DNA of 64,000 nt from Lepturacanthus savala (taxonomy: Eukaryota; Chordata; Actinopteri; Scombriformes; Trichiuridae). Of the stretch, positions 1 through 9,564 are shown piece by piece. Every line of letters begins with the position of its first letter. Within the stretch, counting starts at the first letter, position 1. A program made the position numbers and the translations under genes. The stretch covers positions 2,131,920-2,195,919 of the forward strand of contig CM060475.1 of assembly GCA_030544235.1 (NCBI GenBank), in the 5' to 3' direction. The notes under the pieces were generated by a model that saw only the letters and a program-made list of their open reading frames with translations, was not told where the DNA came from and made no database searches.

Positions 1-2710
1 TTCCTGACTATACACATTATTCCTGACTATACACCTTATTCCTGACTATGCACCTTATTCCTGACTATGCACCTTATTCCTGACTATGCACCTTATTCCT
101 GACTATACACATTATTCCTGACTAAACACCTTATTCCTGACTATATACCTTATTCCTGACTATATACCTTATTCCTGACTATACACATTATTCCTGACTA
201 TACACCTTATTCCTGACTAAACACCTTATTCCTGACTATACACCTTATTCCTGACTAAACACCTTATTCCTGACTATATACCTTATTCCTGACTATATAC
301 CTTATTCCTGACTATACACATTATTCCTGACTATACACCTTATTCCTGACTATACACCTTATTCCTGACTATATACCTTATTCCTGACTATACACCTTAT
401 TCCGGACTATATACCTTATTCCTGACTATACACATTATTCCTGACTATACACCTTATTCCTGACTATACACCTTATTCCTGACTATATACATTATTTCTG
501 ACTATATACCTTATTCCTGACTATACACCTTATTCCTGACTATACACCTTATTCCTGACTATATACATTATTTCTGACTATACACCTTATTCCTGACTAT
601 GCACCTTATTCCTGACTATACACCTTATTCCTGACTATACACCTTATTCCTGACTATATACCTTATTCCTGACTATACACCTTATTCCTGACTATACACC
701 TTATTCCTGACTATATACATTATTTCTGACTATATACATTATTTCTGACTATATACCTTATTCCTGACTATGCACCTTATTCCTGACTATACACCTTATT
801 CCTGACTATACACCTTATTCCTGACTATATACATTATTTCTGACTATATACCTTATTCCTGACTATACACCTTATTCCTGACTATATACCTTATTCCTGA
901 CTATACACATTATTCCTGACTATACACCTTATTCCTGACTATATACATTATTTCTGACTATATACCTTATTCCTGACTATACACCTTATTCCTGACTATA
1001 TACCTTATTCCTGACTATATACATTATTTCTGACTATACACCTTATTCCTGACTATACACCTTATTCCTGACTATACACCTTATTCCTGACTATATACAT
1101 TATTTCTGACTATATACCTTATTCCTGACTATACACCTTATTCCTGACTATACACCTTATTCCTGACTATATACATTATTTCTGACTATATACCTTATTC
1201 CTGACTATATACATTATTTCTGACTATACACCTTATTCCTGACTATACACCTTATTCCTGACTATATACATTATTTCTGACTATATACCTTATTCCTGAC
1301 TATACACCTTATTCCTGACTATACACCTTATTCCTGACTATACACCTTATTCCTGACTATATACCTTATTCCTGACTATACACCTTATTCCTGACTATAT
1401 ACCTTATTCCTGACTATATACCTTATTCCTGACTATACACCTTATTCCTGACTATACACCTTATTCCTGACTATATACCTTATTCCTGACTATATACCTT
1501 ATTCCTGACTATATACCTTATTCCTGACTATACACCTTATTCCTGACTATATACCTTATTCCTGACTATACACCTTATTCCTGACTATATACCTTATTCC
1601 TGACTATATACCTTATTCCTGACTATACACCTTATTCCTGACTATACACCTTATTCCTGACTATATACCTTATTCCTGACTATATACCTTATTCCTGACT
1701 ATACACCTTATTCCTGACCATACACATTATTCCTGACTATACACCTTATTCCTGACTATACACCTTATTCCTGACTATACACCTTATTCCTGACTATACA
1801 CCTTATTCCTGACTATATACATTATTTCTGACTATACACCTTATTCCTGACTATACACCTTATTCCTGACTATACACCTTATTCCTGACTATACACCTTA
1901 TTCCTGACTATATACATTATTTCTGACTATATACCTTATTCCTGACTATATACCTTATTCCTGACTATACACCTTATTCCTGACTATACACCTTATTCCT
2001 GACTATATACATTATTTCTGACTATATACCTTATTCCTGACTATACACCTTATTCCTGACTATATACCTTATTCCTGACTATACACCTTATTCCTGACTA
2101 TATACATTATTTCTGACTATATACCTTATTCCTGACTATACACCTTATTCCTGACTATACACCTTATTCCTGACCATACACATTATTCCTGACTATACAC
2201 CTTATTCCTGACTATACACCTTATTCCTGACTATATACATTATTTCTGACTATATACCTTATTCCTGACTATACACCTTATTCCTGACTATATACCTTAT
2301 TCCTGACTATACACCTTATTCCTGACTATATACCTTATTCCTGACTATACACCTTATTCCTGACTATATACCTTATTCCTGACTATACACCTTATTCCTG
2401 ACTATACACCTTATTCCTGACTATACACATTATTCCTGACTATATACATTATTCCTGACTATATACCTTATTCCTGACTATACACCTTATTCCTGACTAT
2501 GCACCTTATTCCTGACTATGCACCTTATTCCTGACTATATACTTTATTCCTGACTATACACCTTATTCCTGACTATACACATTATTCCTGACTATATACA
2601 TTATTCCTGACTATATACATTATTCCTGACTATACACATTATTCCTGACTATGCACCTTATTCCTGACTATACACCTTATTCCTGACTATACACTTTATT
2701 CCTGACTATA
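1..2710. repeat. 19-bp minisatellite array, about 142.6 copies
   Basis: The unit is TTCCTGACTATACACCTTA. It starts in register at base 1, so the array continues beyond the left edge. Unit starts stay on the 19-bp grid throughout (checked at 191, 951, 1901 and 2699), so 142 complete units show no net insertion or deletion. All variation is by substitution: CACC/CACA, TATA/TATG, TACACC/TATACC, TTCC/TTTC, a few CTAAAC and GACCAT. No ORF of any length crosses it. The last partial unit (2699-2710) runs into a short inverted repeat. Confidence 0.98.
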
Positions 2711-2725
2711 CGGTCTTATAGTCAG
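2702..2725. repeat. perfect inverted repeat at the minisatellite boundary
   Basis: CTGACTATA (2702-2710) is followed by a 6-base loop CGGTCT and then TATAGTCAG (2717-2725), the exact reverse complement. The left arm is the last array unit. The right arm is a lone inverted piece of the same unit, after which unique sequence begins. Confidence 0.9.
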
Positions 2726-4330
2726 CTAACCCTCGTTTTCTAAAACATCATGTCAACATGTGGTCGGAACAATAATAACTTAATTAAAATGTGACACAGC
2801 ATATAAAAAGAATATCACCTGCGTTGCCTTGTCCCTCATGTAGGGAACGTGTTGGTTCTGGCTGTCGTCCTGAGGCCAGGGACCTGTCAGGTGAGAGCCA
2901 GCGAGCGCGCCCTGTGAGGGCCACAGCTGGACGAGAGGGCGGGGGACCGAGAGGAGAATGAGGAGCCGGGTCGCTCGGAGGGGGGAGGGCGGGGCCGCCG
3001 GAGGACGGCGAGGACGAGAGCCGCCGGGGGACGCGGGAGGTTAAGGCCACGGATGGAGTCTGAGGGAGGGGGGGGGTTCACTCGGTTATTTATCAACACA
3101 TGGTAAACACCAACAAATCAACACACTCACAGTCGGCCTGCAGCATTAGCCTGCGGCGGTCTCGCTCTGTCTGTCTCGGCTTGTGTGTGAGTGCTGCCAG
3201 ATTAATCCGTCCCGTGCTGGGCAGAGCGGATATGCCCCCCTCTAAGTCTCCACACAGCCCCCTGGTTAATGGCATTAAAACAGCTTAAAGCAGAGGGGTG
3301 GGGGGTGAGGCAGGTGATGGCTTCTGCCCGACTGACCCTGATTCAGCGCTGCAGCACAATGTTTTTTTCACTGACACGATCACAGGACATCTGCATCATG
3401 CAACATGTTCTGTAACTCACTATAAACAATGTGCATCACATTGATGATTGGAGAATTCAACCACATTTTAAGTAAAGTGTTTTACTCCCCATTAAATAGC
3501 AAGATATTAGTTATTAGTGAGGAAAATGCTCCCAAACCCTCCCAGAAAGAGGTGGTTTTATTTAGATTATTATGATGAATCTATTTAATCGTTCAAGTCT
3601 CTAGAATAATCCCCTCAAAAAAGGAATTTTGTGGGGATAAATAGTTTTTTGTTTATGGGCATATTTGTGCAAACAACGACTATAATAGCTATTAAAATGC
3701 TATTTTCTGCAAAGAAAACACTACAAAATGGAGAAAATAGATAGAAAAAGTGATAGTTAGTGACTCAACTGATATAATTATATGCATGACATTTTTTAAA
3801 ACAATCTGGTCTTAAATGGGTTAATTGAAATTTCCCTCTTGTGGGACTCTTATTTTATCTATTTTAACAACTTTTCCCCTGTAACAATGAACTCCCCAAA
3901 AGTCATTGTGGTGCAATAAGTATGGAGAAAGCCATTCTGGTCATGTGACACGTGACGCTGAGTGAGTATTAGCTCATGTGACCTTTTGTATGATGAAACA
4001 AGAATGCTTCAAAATTAATAGGACGCAAGAAACTGATTCACAATACTGAAATGTAATGAGAAACTTGCATTATAAAGCAGGAAAACAGCAGCATTCATGA
4101 AGCGACACACACACACGGATGCAAAGCACCTTGCAGGATGAGGGGAAAACATGCACGGAGCCGCCGAGGGAAATTAAATAACGACTCACTCCTGATAACA
4201 ACACACTTGACATGCATGTCTCCATATGTACAAACAAACCCAGCATCTCCAGGACGGGCAGTGCTGGTCCTGGAGCTAAATTTGGCAGCGGCCTTGACCG
4301 GCGCACATCTCTGTTGCTAGGGAACAGGGG

Positions 4331-4373
4331 GAGGTGGTGGTGTTGGTGGTGGTAGAGGGGGGGGGGGGGGGGG
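4331..4373 (+). repeat. GGT-rich tract with 17-G homopolymer
   Basis: GGTGGTGGTG-type repeats lead into an uninterrupted run of G at 4357-4373. The plus strand has the composition of a G-quadruplex former. Confidence 0.8.
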
Positions 4374-5229
4374 CGGATCTTCATTAATACACAGCCGCGC
4401 TTGTAAGAAAACAGGGATTTGGGAATCAGCAGTCTACTCACAAAAATGCATGCTTCATTTGTCCGCTGCTTTTTCTGTCTGGGTTTGTAAATGTGTAAAT
4501 CAGCAGCACGCAAGGACAAATTAAGCCTGATAAAATCCAAGGAGCCCAAATATGTGCATTTAACAGGATGAAGCACAGGCTCGCCTGTATCCGATCATTA
4601 CATCCAATACATAAATTGCATGAGAAAAGTCTAAATGAAGTATTTTTTTATCTGTAGTCAGCACAATTCAATCTGGTACATGAAAAAGGTCAGATGGCAC
4701 AAAATAAAGGTGCGAAAAACTGGAATTTTCTTAGTTTTTTTTTGCAATATTCTAGTGTTTTTCTTCTGCCAGAGTAACATATGGATTGAGTCCGACTCTT
4801 CTGTAATCACCCACATGTTGTAGCTTTTTAGTGATACCAGATTTATGTACAAAGCCCCTGCGGCTGTGGAGGTTTTCCATATTTATTGTGGGTATGTCAT
4901 TTTCGAGCAGGAAACCTATAAAAAAAATAAGCCTGGAGCACAACCCACATGTTCACAACATGAGGCATTAATGATCAGATGAGGTCAATACACAGCAATA
5001 AACACAAGCTGTAAACACAGCGTGATGAAAATAATTACCATATATTTTATCAATATCTCCTTAATTTAAACGCATAGGAATCGAATAAACACCTATCATT
5101 AAATATGCATATTTATCTTGCAAATTGCTGTGTTTTATTGTTATAAAAAACTAGAAATAATGGTTAATCTCCATGCAGCAGCAGGATAATGTAGGCCAAT
5201 TTTGTTTACTGGGAGACAAGCATGCACCC

Positions 5230-5254
5230 ACACACACGCGCGCGCGCGCGTGCA
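5230..5254. repeat. alternating CA/CG purine-pyrimidine tract
   Basis: ACACACACG followed by repeated CG and then TGCAC. Strict alternation of this kind with a CG core is the classic Z-DNA-prone composition. It lies just before a CpG-rich patch. Confidence 0.75.
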
Positions 5255-5364
5255 CAAACACATCAAAACATGCCGTGTGTTACTATGCAGATAAATCCCG
5301 CTCCATGTGAGCGGAGCGTGATCCCCGATTCGTGTGGTTAGTGTCGTGCACGTGCGACGCTCAC

Positions 5365-5880
5365 CTGCAGAAACGGGCTCTAGGTGCGCTGCGTGCGGAG
5401 GGGCACGCGGCAGCCGCTCCAGCCCAGCCCCTGTCGAGCTCCGCCGCTACGAGAAGCCGCTAAAGTGGCGGTGGAAAGCCGTCTTCGACGCGCACAGGCG
5501 GACATAGAAGGGATAAACAGCCGCGGATACAGTGGGTGTCAAAATGGGCGTTGCTGTGTTCGCACCCTGCCTCCTCCTCGTCTCGTCGCGGATGGATGTG
5601 TTTTTTTTTTCTGATGCGGCACGACGGTTGAAGCGGCTGCCAGAAAAATAAAAAGATAAAAAAAAGAAAAACCCAACCCGGTGGGTAAGAAAGAGGAAGA
5701 AGGGCGCGAGGTGGAGTCCGCGAGACGTCGGTAAACGACGGGAAAATTTAACGGAGGGACAGAAAAATAGAGAAGGGATAGAAAGAGGAGGGCGGTGATG
5801 CTGGGCTAGCCTCGGTTGACACGACGGGAGAGGGACCAGTGTCAAGGCAACGCGAGAGTACCGCAGCGCTTCCGGTTTGG
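5365..5880 (-). promoter_or_regulatory. CpG-rich patch, possible first exon/promoter of an unidentified minus-strand gene
   Basis: The segment is CpG-rich against AT-rich flanks. Read on the minus strand it ends in a consensus donor, CTGCAG|GTGAGC, with the last exon base at 5365. Near its upstream end (about 5866-5873) is a CCGGAAG ETS-type motif, common in TATA-less promoters. The minus-strand ORF here (5447-5845) is not a recognisable protein, so any exon would be untranslated or only partly coding. This is inference from composition and one splice signal. An ordinary CpG island without an exon would look the same. Confidence 0.3.
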
Positions 5881-5932
5881 CTTTTCAAAGTAAAACATTT
5901 ACTCTCGGAACTGTGGCTCAATGTTCGATTAA

Positions 5933-5935
<3 letters not shown>

Positions 5936-6000
<65 letters not shown>
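5936..6000. repeat. (TA)n microsatellite, 65 bp
   Basis: Uninterrupted TA alternation of about 32 repeats, 11 bp before the first copy of a ~190-bp direct repeat. Confidence 0.95.
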
Positions 6001-6003
<3 letters not shown>

Positions 6004-6011
6004 TTTTAGAC

Positions 6012-6204
6012 TTGTTTTGACACTTAAATTTCCCTCTGGATTTAATTAGTGTTTTTTTTTTAATTTATGGGTTTCTGTGATAAAATATTTAAAAGAAAAC
6101 ACCTTATCAGAAGGGGATGAAATCTTATTGGATAAATGGGGGTCATTTTAAGGTGTCCAGCAGAGGTTAACGTGACTATAATGGCGTAGCATCTGTGATA
6201 ATCT
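6012..6204. repeat. direct repeat copy 1 (partner at 6735-6920)
   Basis: It begins TTGTTTTGACACTTAAATTT and ends CATCTGTGATAATCT. It matches 6735-6920 closely over the whole length. It differs by a T-rich insertion of about 15 bp after GGATTTAATT and a few substitutions. No coding potential is visible. Confidence 0.9.
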
Positions 6205-6734
6205 TAATGCAGTATATCTCCACAACTACAGGGGTTTTCTGGATGATCTTGGGCTTAAAATAAAGCTAACACCTGTGGGATAGTTGTAGAAGTCCCAGAA
6301 TCAATTTAAAATGTACAGTGTTAAAGTAAATCCAGGTAGAATGAAGGACAAAAGTGAAAAAATTTGCTCCGCCCCACCCAAAAATAAATCATCTATTTGG
6401 GTTGAAAATTACCTGAAAATCATGTGTTAGGTGCCCAATTCACCCATGGATCAATAAAATAAAGTGTTATAAGTCATTGCACAAATGTTCAGCCTTATAA
6501 GATGAACAAGACTCTTTTTTAGAGATGTTTTAGTTCAGGCGAAATCTGACTTTAGCACATTTGGCACATTCTCAAAAATTACAATAATAATGACATATAT
6601 ACCATAATAATTTGCTAAATAATAATTATATACAAGTACCATGATACATTATATATGATAATACCATATAATAATAATTATCTATTTATGGGCACATATG
6701 CATTGAGCTAATATATTATTGTGTGTGCCTGGTG

Positions 6735-6920
6735 TTGTTTTGACACTTAAATTTCCCTCTGGATTTAATTTATGGGTTTCTGTGATAAAATATCTAAAAG
6801 AAAACACCTTATCAGAAGGGGATAAAATCTTATTGGATAAATGGGGGTCTGATTTGTGTCATTTTAAGGCGTCCAGCAGAGGTTAATGTGACTATAATAG
6901 CGTAGCATCTGTGATAATCT
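6735..6920. repeat. direct repeat copy 2 (partner at 6012-6204)
   Basis: Same orientation as copy 1, offset 723 bp. It lacks the T-rich insert of copy 1 and has an extra TGATTTGTG-like insert after GGGGGTC. The 530 bp between the copies is not duplicated. Confidence 0.9.
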
Positions 6921-7067
6921 GGAAATCAAACTTTTATTTAGCCAGCGTTTCAGTCACATTTTTGTGTTTTATATAATTAAAGTTATACAAAACAGCACTA
7001 AAATAATGTCTAGAGTATATGCAATGGTATGCATCAACTGCCATAGCAGTAGTGGGATTTTATTTTT

Positions 7068-7230
7068 TTATTTTGACTGCGAGACCGTCCGTTTCCGGTG
7101 TGTTTCCGGGGAGCTGGTGCGGCTTGACCGCGGCCGCACGAGCGCTGTGACGTATGGTACCAACGCGGCGCTGCTCGCGCTGATGCTGCAGTTGCTAGGG
7201 CGCACGGAGCAGACGGCGGAGAGGTAAACA
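7068..7230 (+). promoter_or_regulatory. CpG-rich patch with ETS and CRE-like motifs, possible plus-strand first exon
   Basis: A compact CpG-rich block with two TTTCCGG (ETS-type) motifs at 7090-7109, a NotI-like CGCGGCCGC, a TGACGTA half-CRE at 7148-7154, and a plausible plus-strand donor GGAGAG|GTAAAC with its last exon base at 7223. No convincing protein is encoded. A transcript starting here would run into the 3' end of bmpr2 on the opposite strand. Promoter identity is inferred from composition only. Confidence 0.3.
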
Positions 7231-9313
7231 GGTAGCGGAGGAGAGGAAATGTCTCCCTCCTGTGCTGAATTTAGCGACCGAACGGGGATTCTCGGAGACA
7301 TGGGAGGGTTTTGTTTTATATGGCAGCGATGCAGGAATCTGGATTTGGATTTGTGTGCAGCTGTTTTGATCCGTTTTTTTGATTCAGGAGCAGAAAATAC
7401 AGATTTTATGTATGCGAAATATCCTACTTGACCTCCCAAATATGAAAAAGACCTGTTTAATAATTAAAATGCACACATGAGAAATAAAAAAAAAAGAATG
7501 CACAGCTATTAGAGTTCCTTAAAGGAACAGTTCTGCATTTTGGGGTTGTAGTACAGCAAATATTTCCAAGTATTCCTTTAAAACACTGATACAGGGAGAT
7601 TTTAGATGTTTTCCTGCATTGCACTACTTACATATAAGCCCAATTGAGCTATGTCTTTAACAGATATAACCAACGATCATTTCATACATTTATTAAGATT
7701 TTTTTCTTCCATATTGACTTGAAAATGTTTACAGAAACTGTACCGAGCAGATGCATAGCAATGGAATCAAAGGCCATGTCCATTGAATGCAAAACAGAAT
7801 TCCATAAAAATGATGCAAATATCAATGCAATACACATACATGTTTGTTTTTTTCATACAAATTACAGATTACAAAAACATAAATGAGATCTTTTTTTTTC
7901 AATATGCCCCGAAGCAGCGCTGAAAATACAGAATAGAGTACGATGACATTTCAGCACGCCTGTACAGCGCTCGGCCCCGGCGACTCTTAATGCTCGCCGG
8001 CGTCGGGAAAACACGACACCTGCACACACGCGCACACACACACACACACACACACTGAAACCACTCATTCCAACAGCAAAAAGGGGATGGGACGACAAGA
8101 AGCGGAAATAATATATCCAGCGCGCTTCAGAGGAGTTTTTCTTCTTCTTCTTCTTATTTCCAGCAATAGTTCCGAGAGCAGAATCTGGGCTTTATTCTTT
8201 TTTTTTTTAGTGTTTCTGGACTCGGTCACAGACGGACAGCGAAACGTAGTTGAATAGTGAAAAACGGTCCACAGTGAGATCAGGTGATAGTGGAACAGTG
8301 ATTGAGTCGGCCACTGTAACAGATCCCTCCGTACGCTTTGATTCTGGTGATTGTAGTGTTAAAAGACCCGAAGAGTTTGAGTCGTTCCTGGTGGAATTGT
8401 GCAAGCGGAGAACTTCCATGGAAATAAAAATAAAATAAACACTTTTCCAGTCAGCTGGGGTTGATTGTTAGTGTTTGAGCCCCCTTAAGGATAGTCCAGA
8501 GAAGAAAACACGAGAGGAAGATTGTCACCTGTTCTCTCCTCTTGAGTTGGGGGGCGGGGGGTGATAGTGTTCGGTGGATTGTTTACGAGCGATTGTGACT
8601 ATTCATAAGTGCAACAGAGATTAAGATATCAAAATAATGAAGGGATAAAACAATGGAAGCGGTAAAAACATCAAAGCATCTAAAAGCTACATCCTATTGC
8701 ACAATTAAAATTATTACGATACAAAAAATGGATACATAGTCAAAAAAAAACAAATTTAAAAAGTAGTTTGTTCTGTCTTTTAAGACCGTCGATTCTTTAC
8801 GGAGCCTAACTCACAAGCGTTGCTTGATACAGCAAAGTTCGAGATACAGAGCGCTCAAAGTGTTGATTGTTTTTCATCGCCGTTTTCTTTTTTTTTAAGT
8901 TTAGAGACCACTTCTTGTCGTGGTCGTGACAAACAGGACTTCTAAACACTGATTTTATCGGTTCAAAGTGCACATAAAAAAAAAAAAAAGAAGAAATCCA
9001 TTGGGAACATCGCTACGCTCGTGAGGATGAGACGAACTGGGGTGAGAAGAGGAGTCAAACGCGGGAACTGAAAGCGGATGAGAATGCTGCATAGCTGGAT
9101 TCCATTTAAAGCAATGCCATCATCAGAAAGACACACAGGGGGCAGCGAGACGGACCTAATTACTGTACACGATCGGACTCGACTGTTTGTTCACAACACT
9201 CCATAGCTTCCTCTTGCTGATTCAGAGCAGAGAGCAGAACGGAAAAAAACAAAAAACAAAGACAAAAAAAACGCTCTCCGTTTACTTTTTCAGTCTGGCG
9301 AGAGGGTCGGAGT
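7231..9313 (-). other. presumed bmpr2 3' UTR and downstream flank
   Basis: This sits directly downstream of the bmpr2 stop codon on the minus strand, with no credible coding sequence on either strand. BMPR2 transcripts are known for long 3' UTRs. Minus-strand AATAAA signals occur at 8191-8196 and 7669-7674, so the transcript may end in either area, but neither is proven. A CA repeat lies at 8023-8055. AATAAA motifs on the plus strand near 8424-8437 are in the wrong orientation for this gene. Confidence 0.45.
8023..8055. repeat. (CA)n microsatellite with CG interruption
   Basis: CA dinucleotides broken once by CGCG, within the presumed 3' UTR of bmpr2. Confidence 0.9.
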
Positions 9314-9564
9314 TCACACGTGCGTGTCGCTGGGCTCGCTGGCCAAGCCGCCCCCCCGCAGGTAGATGGCCGAACTGGACTTGGGCCGGTTCTGACTGTG
9401 GCTCTGGCCGCGCGTGGACCCGTTGTTGTTGACCTCGGGCCCCCGCGTGTCAGTGATGACCCACGTGGTCGGCCGCCACTTCTTCAGAGAATACGGCGTC
9501 TTGACGCGCTTCTTGATCTTCTCGCCCGTCCCCAAAGCTCCGTCCGGCTGCACCAGGCCCCCTC
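9314..9564 (-). CDS. bmpr2: bmpr2 exon 13 (last coding exon)
   Basis: Acceptor TTTTCCAG|GA at 9564; the exon completes a split Gly codon and ends in TGA at 9314-9316. It carries the strongly conserved block EKIKKRVKTPYSLKKWRPTT and then VNNNGS, typical of the BMPR2 C-terminal tail. The final residues (SSAIYLRGGG to THV) resemble the vertebrate SSTAVYL region but then diverge and end early relative to the human terminus as I recall it. Confidence 0.95.

Larger units (their letters stand above)
2726..5364. other. intergenic stretch, no supported gene
   Basis: No ORF here looks like a known protein. 2890-3050 is GC- and CpG-rich, with purine-rich runs. 3300-4130 and 4580-5200 are AT-rich and featureless to my eye. 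4331-4373 holds GGT repeats followed by a run of 17 G. 5230-5254 is an alternating CA/CG tract. The GC-rich patch at 2890-3050 could be a promoter or exon of a neighbouring gene, but I could not assign it. Confidence 0.6.

Noticed and set aside
1..2710. CRISPR-like regular array
   Set aside because: Units are head-to-tail 19-mers without spacers, and the host is a vertebrate. It is a minisatellite.
4070..4576. 168-aa minus-strand ORF
   Set aside because: Pro and His runs come from the G17/GGT tract. No domain, no splice context, no recognisable similarity.
5447..5845. 132-aa minus-strand ORF in the CpG patch
   Set aside because: Low-complexity Phe/Ser/Arg composition and no family resemblance. 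Kept only as possible untranslated exon.
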